Assembly: GCF_000350225.1 (NCBI RefSeq)
Contig: NW_005178997.1
Coordinates: 1 to 64,000, forward strand
Origin: Chondrus crispus
Lineage: Eukaryota > Rhodophyta > Florideophyceae > Gigartinales > Gigartinaceae
DNA length: 64,000 nt
Direction: 5' to 3'
Part shown: positions 30,928 to 42,036 of the stretch, in pieces
Position numbering within the stretch: the first letter of the stretch is position 1
Layout of the letters: each line of letters starts with the position of its first letter
Position numbers and translations under genes: made by a program
The notes under the pieces: generated by a model
Databases searched by the model: none
What the model was told of the DNA's origin: nothing
What the model saw: the letters and a program-made list of their open reading frames with translations, nothing else

Positions 30928-31015
30928 CTAAGTGATTGTCTTTGCACGTTTTGGTGGTTCTTAAGAGCAATAATTCCAAAATCTGTTACTGACGATTATC
31001 TTCATATTCCTTATT

Positions 31016-31537
31016 GTGAATACCTGTTCTTGCGGGGTTGTGTTAGATCTGGAATTAGTACCGGTGCGCTCTGCGCCGGGGAAGCTGGTCACCGGTCGAA
31101 CGGTTCGGACATCGGAGGTCGTATCCGTTGAGGTGCTTGAGCCTGGGGTTCAACCTTCACCTCGGCTCGCGCTTCCGGGTCCCTCCTCGAGTTGCGCACC
31201 TTATAGGATTGCTCGTATTCCGCGCTCTGTTCCCGCACCAATAAAGAGAACTACGCATCGACTTTCTGCTCGGAAAGCGGCTGTTCTCGCGGATAAGCAG
31301 TTTAAGCGTGAGCGCAAGAGGAATCGTAAGGTGTGCCCGCGGTATAAGCGGTATTGTAAAGTGTGCGGCGTTAGTGGCAATAGTGCGAAGGCCTTTTACG
31401 ACCACATTCAGTCTAGTTCTCATCGCATTCAAGTTGCCAACGCTAAGGAGACTCCGCGTTGTATCCCTTGCAATCGCGTCTTTGAGTCTCACGGGCACCT
31501 GAAGTGCCACGATACGAGAACGGTGCCGCACACTTAA
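31016..31537 (+). pseudogene. family-D leader zinc-finger ORF, copy in D2 (start codon lost)
   Basis: 173-codon open frame almost identical to the D1 protein: basic stretch KQFKRERKRNRKVCPRYKR, zinc finger 1 (CKVCGVSGNSAKAFYDHIQ, with a second His six residues on) and zinc finger 2 (CIPCNRVFESHGHLKCH). The D1 ATG is ATA here and no other in-frame ATG exists, so this copy would need a spliced or non-AUG start. Followed by a TAA and then about 200 bases to gag. Confidence 0.7.
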
Positions 31538-31645
31538 AGGTAGTTTGTGAACAGAATAGTTAGGGATTTCATCCAAATAAATTCACATATCTGTTCGCAA
31601 ATTTCTCCTAGTGCAACTTCATAGGAATCATATCGAATTTCTTAG

Positions 31646-31695
31646 ACGGGTGGGCTTGCCATTGTGTTGACTATCGGTTAACGGCTTGGGATCCC
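31646..31695 (+). promoter_or_regulatory. 50-bp pre-gag block conserved between families B and D
   Basis: Begins ACGGGTGGGCTTGCC and ends GCTTGGGATCCC, about 40 bases before the gag ATG. The same block is at 40198-40247, 46181-46230 (minus) and 57860-57909, with at most one base difference, although the leaders around it are unrelated. Function is unknown: splice acceptor, packaging signal or translation element are options. Confidence 0.8.
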
Positions 31696-31735
31696 CGAAC
31701 GGATTTTCGAATACTTGAAGTTTATTCGCACTAAA

Positions 31736-34700
31736 ATGGAAGATCAAGGAGGAGGACGATCCATCAGAATCGACAAACTGACGGACTCCAACTTCTACGT
31801 GTGGAAGCAGAAAATACAACTTCTGCTTGCTCTACGTGATGTTGACCAATACATCGTTGAGGGAAGAGTTCCAAGTGAGGAACGCGCGGAAGAGCGTAAG
31901 AAGTGGATCAGAGGTGACAGTAAAGCCAAAGCACTGATTGGTCTCTCCCTATCAGATGAGCATCTTGAGCATGTACGTGATGTTGATACCGCTCATGAGA
32001 TGTGGGAAGCTATTGTCAACGTGTTTGAGAGGCACACTTTGCTGAACAAACTAGCTGCACGTCGTGAGTTCTACACTGTGAAGATGCTTTCCGGTGAAAA
32101 GGTGCTTGCATACATCAATCGTGTCATGCAGCTGGCAGCCATCCTCAAGTCAATGAGCGTAAACATCAATGACAAGGAGATGGCCATGGCAGTGCTCAAC
32201 GGTCTGCCTGCCCGTTTCGAGGCTCTTATCGTTGCACTTGATGCTCTCGGTAGTGAGGAAAAGATATTCAGTTTGGACTTTGTGAAAAGTCGTCTGCTGC
32301 AGGAAGAGCAACGAGCAAACATGAAGTCTAGCTCCTCGCAGACATCGGCTCTGGTTAATCGTGCCCCGAACAATCGGGACATAAACGATTACAAATGCAC
32401 GAACTGCGGTCATACAGGCCATACGGCAACCCGCTGCTGGGGAAAGGATTTGAATGGGCGTCGCTCGGCTCCTCCTAGCGGATATAAACCGCGTATGTCT
32501 CAGCGGAAACAATCTGCATTTGTCACACAGAAACCTGATCCCGACTAAAGAAAGGTCAGCGGGGCAGAGGGAAGAAGGATGGCTGAAGGTTGCTGGTGGT
32601 TGACGGGAAAAGAAGTTGATACCATTTTACTCTTGGTCGCCAACTATTGGCGCTACTTATACTCTTCGAACTACAAACAATACGAGCCATTAGGGCTGGT
32701 CACGTGACTCTCCTTCTTGCACTCGTTGATAATCAAGTGACTCTCCCTGTTGCACTCTCGGTTGATAATCAAGTGACTCTCCTACTTCCACTCTCGGTTG
32801 ATAATCAAATGACTCTCCTTCTTGCACTCTCGGTTGATAATCAAGTGACTCTCCTATTTCCACTCTCGGTTGATAATCAAATGACTTTCCTACTTGTACT
32901 CTCTCTTGCTAATAATTTGGGACCGTTTGAGAGTCAATAATATCTGAATGTACTGTACTGTAGATTACAGATTTTACAATACGATTAATAACCACTGTGG
33001 CACATACGTCATACGTGTCATACATGTGTAGGACAAATGTCATACGTGTCACACACATGTCAAATCGAGAAAAATGAAACATGTTTAGAATGTACTGTAG
33101 AGTGCCACGAGGTACATAACTTACACGTGTCAACACCAAAATTGAAACATGCTCGGAAATGATAGGAAAGTGCAACCGTGTACAAATATGACACGTGTCC
33201 ACCTTGAAGACCAAACATCCTGAGAATGCTCTTGCAAGCATTTTAGGTTTCGTCGACGTACACGTGTAATATCTGTCCAGGCTTGTAGCTTAGCATGTGG
33301 TCGAAGATTTCCAACACCGACATGGTTGTAAACAGCGTCGACTTCACATGTCTGATGTCGAAAGCTTCGCACACGAACGATCTGGAGATGTCGCCTTCGT
33401 GGCTCGTAGATTCAGCTTGTACAGCTCATATTACATATGACCGATCTTTGTTTGCAACGTATGAGCCACTTGAATCCGCCTCTGTTCAGATGGGAACCAA
33501 GGCTAGTGCAAAGGTTGCCGGCCGTGGTGACGTTCACTTGAAGTTAAATGTGAATGGCCGCATCGAACCGTGCAAGTTGACGGATGTATTGCACGTTCCG
33601 GACTTTGCGTTCTCTCTGCTCTCTGTCAGTCGAATGACTGAACTTGGACTAAAAGTTGGGTTCGAAAATGGAAAATGCATGATCAGACGAGGCTCAACTG
33701 TAGTGGCGACTGCGACATTGGTTGGAGAACTTTACGTTCTCGACATCGTCAGTGACATCGGATCTGCACATGCTGCCACCCTGCAAACGTGGCATGAGCG
33801 CTTTGCACATGTGCATTCTCAAGGTATTGCTTCGATGATTCGTGACAATGTGGTAAGTGGAGTCAAACTACTTGGTAATGAGGCTAACAAAATCAACAAT
33901 ACTGACAATGATTGCATCTCTGAAAAATGTTCTGCGTGCGTCTACGGCAAAGCCACTCGATCTGTGATCCCAAAAGAGCGGTCCTCGAGGCGGGCATACT
34001 TCTGTCTAGACTTAGTTCACTCTGATGTTTGTGGCCCCTTAGAGGTGCAGTCCATTGGTGGTGCCAAGTACTTCATTACCTTCATAGATGATCACTCAAA
34101 CTGGTCAGTAGTGTACCCTATGCACCATAAATCAGAAGCATTTGAACGATACAAAATGTTTGCACAACTTGCTCAGACTCACACTGGTCGCAAGATCAAA
34201 GTGCTTCGCACCGATCGAGGTGGTGAGTATCTGTCTACGGAGTTTAAGTCTTTTCTGATTGCAAATGGTACTCAGCATCAAATGACGACCGCGTACACAC
34301 CGGAGCAAAATGGCGTCGCCGAACGACTGAACAGAACTTTGGTAAACTTGGTGCGCTCCATGCTAGCGCACAAGAAAGTTACAAAGGGGTTCTGGGCAGA
34401 AGCACTTGCCAATGCAGTGTACGTTCGAAATCGAGTCACGTCACGTGCCATTCCCCCCAAAAGATGACCCCCTACCACTTATGGGTGAAATCTGTGCCAA
34501 ATGTTGGTCATTTGCGTGTTTTCGGTTCAAAGTGTTGGTATACATTACCAAAACACAACATCCAGAAACTTGACGCCCGTGCAAAGGAGGCAATGTTTCT
34601 AGGGTATGCTGAAAATACGAAAGCTTACAAGTTGTGGGATGGTGATTTGCACAAAGTGATCGTATCCAGAGATGTTACTTTTGACGAGTCCACGGGAGGC

Positions 34701-36631
34701 AAATCTGTGAACCGATGCATACAAACGAGGAGGCTACAACTGATGATGACACAATCAACTTGAACATCGATGAGGAAGTTGCAGAAAATGATGCAGTGGC
34801 ATCAGAAGCATCATCGCCGGATGAACAACAAGACTCTGATGAATCCTCCAACTCCTCCCCAACTGCAGGGGAGGACGAAACCACCGAAACAGTTGACCAA
34901 CACGTAGTTGAGGAAGAAACGATTGATCCGCCAACTAATCTCCGTCGGTCCACTCGCGTTCGCAAAACGCCTGGGGCGTGGTGGGCAGCAGCTTTGGTGA
35001 CTGCTGGACTCCTTAGCCACGCCCATGTGATAACGGAAATCCCAAACTCGTACAAGCAAGCTATGGATTCTCCAAAAGCTCGCTTCTGGCAGAAGGGCAT
35101 CGACAAAGAACTTGCTTCACAACACAAAAACAAAACATGGACACTTGTTCCAAGATCTCAAGCATCAAACGTCCTGACGTCCAGGTGGGTTTTCGGAGTG
35201 AAGCAACTTCCTGACGAGTCCGGAAAATTGGTCGAAACTGCAAAGGGACGACTTGTGGCACGAGGCTTTCAACAAGTAGAAGGCATCGATTACACTGAAA
35301 CTTTCGCCCCTGTCATCAAGTTCACAACTATCCGTCTGCTGCTGGCACTGGTTGCGCACTTTGACCTTGAGCTGCATCAGATGGACGTGGTGACTGCCTT
35401 CCTCAACGGTGAACTTCACGAAGAAATCTACATGGAGCAACCTGAAGGATGCATCGACAAAGTCAAACCTGATTCGGTGTGTAAACTTTTGAAAGCAATC
35501 TATGGTCTTAAGCAAGCTCATCGCCAATGGCATAGTAAGATCGATGAGTTTCTGATCACCGAACTTGGTTTCAACACTACAAGCAGCGACCCATGTCTTT
35601 ACATTCGACGTCAAGGCAATGTCATCATGATTATCGCGTTGTACGTGGACGATCTGCTGCTAGCTGGAAGTGACTTGGAGGCCATATTATGGATGAAAAA
35701 TGAACTCAACAAACGATTCGATATGAAAGACCTTGGCGAAGCGAAGACTTGTATTGGTCTAGAGATCGACCGTATACGTTTTAAACACGTCCTGACCGTC
35801 ACACAGTCGAAGTATGCCCAAGCAGTCTTGAAACGGTTCAAAATGTCGGCATGCAATCCTTGCGTTACTCCGATGGAACAGTCTCGACATGTCACAATGC
35901 AAGTGGCCGAAACTGGCACTGATGACAACCCATGCTTTGAACCATATCGTCAGGCCATTGGATGTCTAATGTTCCTAATGGTCGGGACCCGCCCCGATAT
36001 TGCGTTTGCCATTGGAAAGTTATCTCAACACTGTGCCGACCCTCACGATTCGCATTAGACAGGTTTGAAACGTGTTTTGAGATACTTGCGTGGGTCCCAG
36101 CATCTTGGAATAGTGTTTGGTAAAGATGATCTTGGTACGGAACTTCATGGGTATAGCGACGCAGATTGGGGTGGATGCCTTGAATCACGAAAATCAACGA
36201 GTGGGTACGTGTTCAAGCTTTGTGATGGGCCTATCAGTTGGGCTTCTCGGAAACAAACAGTAGTTGCAAAGTCTACTTGTGAGGCAGAATACATCGCACT
36301 CAGTGAAGCATGCAAAGAGGCCGCGTGGCTTCGACGCTTCCATGCCGATGTACTTGGTGCGAATTCGGATCCAACAATTCGCGTTGGATGTGACAACGCT
36401 GGTACGATTGCGTTTGCTCAGAACGAATCTACAAATCGTCGGAACAAGCACATTGATATTACGTATCATTTTGTTCGAGATGCGGTGCAGCGAAAGCTGG
36501 TCACATTGTACCATTGTCCGACAACAGAAATGCCAGCCGATATGCTGACCAAACCACTTGGTCGCGTGCTGTTTGAAAAGTTCGTGGGCATGGTTGGGCT
36601 TTCCGAGTGCAAAGCTGCCCAAAGCATGTGA
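31736..36631 (+). pseudogene. family-D gag-pol, D2 copy, interrupted and frameshifted
   Basis: Copia-order polyprotein. Gag (from MEDQGGG) and its CCHC knuckle (CTNCGHTGHTATRC) lie in 31736-32545. After the solo LTR come protease (WLVDSACTAH), integrase (HHCC, then DDE with VHSDVCGPLEV, RTDRGGEYLS and YTPEQNGVAERLNR), RT (QMDVVTAFLNGE, YVDDLLLAGSD) and RNase H (GYSDADWGG, CDNAGTIAFAQNE). Breaks: LTR insertion; two extra bases at about 34459; a -1 frame change between integrase and RT (34690-34763) shared with D1; TAG at 36056. The conserved GLKQAPRQWH is GLKQAHRQWH in both D copies. Confidence 0.88.
32546..33316 (-). mobile_element. solo LTR, family B, inside D2 gag-pol, TSD CCGAC
   Basis: 771-bp LTR, five U3 repeat units, flanked by CCGAC at 32541-32545 and 33317-33321. 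Removing it with one duplication restores the D gag-protease reading (compare 58757 in D1). Confidence 0.95.
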
Positions 36632-36633
36632 TC

Positions 36634-36642
36634 GAGGGGAGG
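36634..36642 (+). promoter_or_regulatory. polypurine tract of D2
   Basis: GAGGGGAGG directly before the 3' LTR and three bases after the gag-pol stop. It primes plus-strand DNA synthesis in LTR elements. Confidence 0.8.
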
Positions 36643-37906
36643 TATTGAAAATGTGCGACCACATGCTGTTATCTGAAAAGGTCAAAATCGAGTGACACGT
36701 GTACATGACTGCACGGTCCGGGCGCTCTTACCCATATCACGACATGACACGTGTAAAATCCCAGATTTTGGGGTTCCGGGGACGAAAGTGGCCTCTCGGA
36801 GGGTCATGCAAATTTGCATAGTTTTGCCAAGTGGAACCTTGGCCCGTAGCACTATAGACTACACAGGAAATACTGCAATTCTATTGGCCCTCAGGTCTAA
36901 TGCTGCAAATCTATTGGTCGAGCGTTGTCCACGTGTGCGTCATTGGCCTTGTGATGTACTTTAAATGGCCTGTATATGCCATAATTACGTTGTTTTGGGG
37001 GTTTCAAGTGGTTTGCCATGGTTATAATGGGTAATTGCATGGGGCCCCCGGGCGGGACACATGTATGCCGTGTACACATGTACACGTCGCCAGGTGGATT
37101 CGTGTACGTACACATGTACACGCATCCAGGTGTATGCACATGAGGGTTTACAGTTTTACAGTGTCAGACTGTTTGCGATCCTGCGTGTGTCCGAATACAG
37201 TACATGTGAATCAAAAGTACAACAAGTACTTCTCGCGAGAGGAATACAGTTGTGCGATTATTCTGTGTACGCGTCACGCTGTATGCGAGTCTTGCGTGAG
37301 CACGCGCCGTTGCACTGTGCTCTCGTCATGGTGCGCCGTTGGATGCAAGTTCATGACAGTACTCGTGTGATTTACATGTATTCTTATGTGAGTTGTGTAG
37401 AAAGTCTGGATGCACATTGTTATAACTTGCCATAATTATCTGACAGTGCTTGGCGAAATTAGTAAGGTGAGAAACAAGGATACGTATGGCGATTGTGATA
37501 TGAAAGACGTTTGCGTTGTTGGAAATAGACAAGTGCCAAGCTGTTCGTTGCACAACAATGAAGTCTGGCATGACTGGATGCAGATTAGTAAGGTGTGAAA
37601 CAGTTGCATGCATAGGGCCATGGTTTACAGTCATTTGGAATGTGTAGAAATAGTTGTGAGCTAATAGTTACGAATCGATTCGTAAGGTGGAAATCGAACA
37701 GTATGGTCGGGCCACAAGAGGACCGCGCTTGGTCGCGCATAGTAGAGTATGGTTTACTGGGAGTCGGAGTAGAGCGATAGTGTAGCACTCCAAGTGTATA
37801 AGTATTGCAGGAAAACGGCTTCAAAGTAAACCTCGGCACCACCTCCTTCACTCACACACATCAACCTGCCCTCCTTCTTTCCCTTGCCCCTCTGAACCTA
37901 CCATTA
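36643..37906 (+). repeat. LTR of family D (1264 bp), 3' LTR of D2
   Basis: Begins TATTGAAAATGTGCGACC, ends CCTACCATTA. Contains the perfect palindromes ATGCAAATTTGCAT (36806-36819) and TTACGAATCGATTCGTAA (37668-37685), several ACACGTGT sites, and a TATAAGTA box near 37796 typical of an LTR promoter. Confidence 0.92.
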
Positions 37907-37907
37907 C

Positions 37908-38412
37908 AGAATAGGCATGCGATTGACAAGTGCAGGTGCGTGGGGTGAAGTAGTAGAAGCGGTCTTCATGCTCTCTCGTTGTTCCTCTTGCAGACGACTC
38001 TTCACAAAATCGAGTCCAAACACTTTATCCTCATTGCCAAGTGCGTCAAGTGCAACAATCAAGTTATCAAATCGTGGAGGCAAACCATTTAACACAGCCA
38101 TTGCAATTTCTTTATCGTCAATCTCAACACTCATTGAATGCAATCTGGCAGCAAGTTGCTTCACACGATTGATGAACACGAGCACTTTCTCGGATGGGAG
38201 CATGGAAACAGTGTAAAAGTCGCGACGGGCGGAAAGTTTGTTGAGCAAAGTGTGACGCTCAAACACATTCAGCATCGCCTCCCATGTCTCTTTCGCACTG
38301 CTACACCCTCGCACATGTTGCAAGTAGTCATCAGAAAGCGTGAGTCCGATGACTGCCTTTGCTTTTGCATCACCACGATTCCACTTCCTGCGATCATCTG
38401 AGGTCGCAATTT
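37908..38412 (-). pseudogene. family-B gag fragment
   Basis: Minus-strand piece of B gag (VRGCSSAKETWEAMLNVFER to APALVNRMP), cut on the left by the D2 LTR and on the right by insertion of element C. One codon is deleted (LLQEEQ is LQEEQ). It is the remnant of a third family-B element that was the landing site for C. Confidence 0.85.
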
Positions 38413-39084
38413 TGTTGGAAATCTTCGACCCTATGCTAAGCTACAAGCCCGGACAGATATTACACGTGTACGTCGACGAAACCTAAAATGCTTGCAAGAG
38501 CATTCTCAGGATGTTTGGTGTTCAACGTGGACACGTGTCATATTTGTACACGGTTGCACTTTCCTATTATTTCAAAGCATGTTTCAGTTTTGGTGTTGAC
38601 ACGTGTAAGTTATGTACCTCGTGGCATTCTACAGTACATTCTGAACATGTTTCATTTTTCTCGATTTGACACGTGTGTGACACGTATGACGTATGTGCCA
38701 CAGTGGTTATTAATCGTAGTGTAAAATCTGTAATCTACAGTACAGTACATTCAGATATTATTGACTCTCAAACGGTCCCAAATTATTAGCAAGAGAGAGT
38801 GCAAGAAGGAAGGAAAGTCATTTGATTATCAACCGAGAGTGGAAGTAGGAGAGTCACTTGATTATCAACCGAGAGTGCAACAGGGAGAGTCACTTGATTA
38901 TCAACGAGTGCAAGAAGGAGAGTCACGTGACCAGCCCTAATGGCTCGAATTGTATGTAGTTCGAAGAGTATAAGTAGCGCCAATAGTTGGCGACCAAGAG
39001 TAAAATGGTATCAACTTCTTTTCCCGTCAGCCACCAGCAACCTTCAACCATCCTTCTTCTCTCTGCCCCGCCGACCTTTCTATA
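38413..39084 (+). repeat. LTR of family B (672 bp), 5' LTR of element C
   Basis: Begins TGTTGGAAATCTTCGACC, ends CTTTCTATA, followed at once by the primer-binding site. Three GTTGATAATCA units in U3. Near 38968 it has TATAAGTA followed by the small hairpin CGCCAATAGTTGGCG. Confidence 0.92.
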
Positions 39085-39098
39085 GGTTATGGGCCCAG
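39085..39098 (+). promoter_or_regulatory. primer-binding site of element C
   Basis: GGTTATGGGCCCAG directly after the LTR, complementary to the anticodon-arm half of initiator tRNA-Met. Confidence 0.88.
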
Positions 39099-39334
39099 TT
39101 CAACGCTGATCGTCGTCTTCGTTTTGGTTCAAGTTCGAGTTTCGCCGTCGTTCAAGTATCAGTTTGTTCAGCTCGTCAAGCAGAAGAAGAAGGTATCAGT
39201 TTCAGTCTCCGCTTTCGAGTTTAGATTTTCAGTTTTTTCAGTTTTCGCCGTCGTTTTCATCACCGTTTCAGCCGATTTTTCAGTTTGGTGGTCCGTCAGT
39301 TTCCAGTTTTTGGAAATCAACTTTGTGGTCTTGC

Positions 39335-39560
39335 AGCTTTGTCGTGGCAGTCGTTGTGTGAACTGTGGGTGAGCCTTCCGCTAGTCGGGAGGAAGAAAGT
39401 CCGTAGTGGCCAACGCACTGCGAAATCCTCAGTGGTCTGTCAGTTCTCAGTTTTTTGCTTTGTCGTGGCAGTCGTTGTGTGAGCTGTGGGTGAGCCTTCC
39501 GCTAGTCGGGAGGAAGAAAGTCCCTAGTGGCCAACGCACTGCCAAATCCTCAGTGGAACA
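39335..39560 (+). repeat. two tandem ~121-bp repeats in the B leader
   Basis: Two units containing TTTGTCGTGGCAGTCGTTGT and GTGGCCAACGCACTGC. B1 has three units at 46873-47220. The unit length is not a multiple of three, so it is not a coding repeat. Confidence 0.85.
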
Positions 39561-41254
39561 TACCCTCGCTCTTGGTGAAAGGCTGGTGCCATTGGAAATC
39601 TGACTTGAGCGAGGGTCCGACCAAGAATCGTCGAGAGACGAATTACTGATCCTCAGGGAGGATCACAGTGTACCGGTCTAGTCGATCCGCACTCTGCCTT
39701 CGGGAGGTGCGTCGGCGGTGTGGGTAACGCTCTCGGTATTAGCCCTATAGGTACGACTTCGGTCCCCTGGGTGAAGAGAATACGTGCCTAAACACTGAAC
39801 CTCTCACTATACGTGTATAAGGTCGCGTACCTTGATTAAGTTCGCACGGAAGAGGGTGACCCAAGGAGTGATTGTGAACAAATCACACGAGTACGACGAA
39901 GGCAGTTTCATTCTTGTGTTGTGGGAGACCCTCTGAGGCAGTACCGTATCAAGTTTGGACAAGCCGATTTAGGTTGCAGGGACCGTTCGCGGTAGTAACC
40001 AAAAGTCCTGGTTCGTCTACAGGCAAAGTTGTTGTGCTTACTCGTGGCACGTTTGATTTAGTTCACAGTCGAAAGACCCGCACTGGCCGACATATAGGGG
40101 TAGCGCCCTAAGGCATTTTTAAGAAGAATACGCTTGTTCCACTCCGCCGGGAACAAGCACCAAGAACGTTTCCGAGTAATCGCTACAAACTTCCTATACG
40201 GGTGGGCTTGCCATTGTGTTGACTATCGGTTAACGGCTTGGGATCCCGGAACAGAAGACCTTGTATACTCCAAGGGTACATCCATTCGGCGAAATGGATG
40301 ACCAAAGCTCTGGATCGGTCAGAATCGAGAAGCTGACGGCATCTAACTTTTACATCTGGAAGCAGAAAATCCAGCTACTGCTTGCTCTCCGAGATGTCGA
40401 TCAATACGTTTTTGATGATATATCGGAAAATGCGACCTCAGATGATCGCAGGAAGTGGAATCGTGGTGATGCAAAAGCAAAGGCAGTCATCGGACTCACG
40501 CTTTCTGATGACTACTTGCAACATGTGCGAGGGTGTAGCAGTGCGAAAGAGACATGGGAGGCGATTCTGAATGTGTTTGAGCGTCACACTTTGCTCAACA
40601 AACTTTCCGCCCGTCGCGACTTTTACACTGTTTCCATGCTCCCATCCGAGAAAGTGCTCGTGTTCATCAATCGTGTGAAGCAACTTGCTGCCAGATTGCA
40701 GTCAATGAGTGTTGAGATTGACGATAAGGAAATTGCAATGGCTGTGTTGAATGGCTTGCCTCCACGATTCGATAACTTGATTGTTGCACTTGACGCACTT
40801 GGCAATGAGGATAAAGTGTTTGGACTCGATTTTGTGAAGAGTCGTCTGCTGCAAGAGGAACAACGAGAGAGCATGAAGACCGCTTCTACTACTTCACCCC
40901 ACGCACCTGCACTTGTCAATCGCATGCCTATTCGACGTGATATGAGATGTACGAACTGTAATCGACATGGACACACCGCAGCACGTTGCTGGGGCAAGGA
41001 TGTGAATGGGCGCCGACCAGCACCGCCAGACGGGTTCCGGGCCCGCAACCCCGGCATGAAGCCAAGTGCATTCGTATCTCGAGATGAAACTTCTACTGCT
41101 GCCTTTGCTGAAAGCGACTTTACATGCCTGCTTTCGACTTCTTCTTCCGAAAGGAAGGCAGTAAACGCAGGGTCATGGCTTGTGGATTCCGGTTGCAGTG
41201 CCCACATTACATTTGATCGCTCTTTGTTCGTTACTTATGAACAGATGCAATCTG

Positions 41255-42025
41255 TAAAGAAAGGTCAGCGGGGCAGAGGGAAGAAGGATGGCTGAAGGTT
41301 GCTGGTGGTTGACGGGAAAAGAAGTTGATACCATTTTACTCTTGGTCGCCAACTATTGGCGCTACTTATACTCTTCGAACTACAAACAATACGAGCCATT
41401 AGGGCTGGTCACGTGACTCTCCTTCTTGCACTCGTTGATAATCAAGTGACTCTCCCTGTTGCACTCTCGGTTGATAATCAAGTGACTCTCCTACTTCCAC
41501 TCTCGGTTGATAATCAAATGACTCTCCTTCTTGCACTCTCGGTTGATAATCAAGTGACTCTCCTATTTCCACTCTCGGTTGATAATCAAATGACTTTCCT
41601 ACTTGTACTCTCTCTTGCTAATAATTTGGGACCGTTTGAGAGTCAATAATATCTGAATGTACTGTACTGTAGATTACAGATTTTACAATACGATTAATAA
41701 CCACTGTGGCACATACGTCATACGTGTCATACACGTGTAGGACAAATGTCATACGTGTCACACACATGTCAAATCGAGAAAAATGAAACATGTTTAGAAT
41801 GTACTGTAGAGTGCCACGAGGTACATAACTTACACGTGTCAACACCAAAATTGAAACATGCTCGGAAATGATAGGAAAGTGCAACCGTGTACAAATATGA
41901 CACGTGTCCACGTTGAAGACCAAACATCCTGAGAATGCTCTTGCAAGCATTTTAGGTTTCGTCGACGTACACGTGTAATATCTGTCCAGGCTTGTAGCTT
42001 AGCATGTGGTCAAAGATTTCCAACA
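41255..42025 (-). repeat. 3' LTR of B1 (771 bp)
   Basis: Minus strand TGTTGGAAATCTTTGACC to CCTTTCTTTA. Five U3 units with GTTGATAATCA. Confidence 0.95.
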
Positions 42026-42036
42026 CTCCCCCTCGA
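42026..42036 (-). promoter_or_regulatory. polypurine tract of B1
   Basis: Minus-strand GAGGGGGAG between the gag-pol stop and the 3' LTR. Confidence 0.8.

Larger units (their letters stand above)
30928..37906 (+). mobile_element. family-D copia element D2, lacking 5' LTR and leader start
   Basis: Starts in mid-leader (equivalent to 57142 of D1), then the zinc-finger frame, gag-pol interrupted by a solo family-B LTR, polypurine tract (36634-36642) and 3' LTR (36643-37906). Besides the insertion it has a 2-base insertion near 34459 and a TAG stop at 36056-36058 where D1 has TGG, so it is dead. Confidence 0.88.

Noticed and set aside
37035..37435. Frames of 111-124 codons that recur at 30135, 37061, 55799 and 63210
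   Set aside because: They lie inside family-D LTRs; conservation reflects recent DNA copies. Frames are open on both strands and have no domain.
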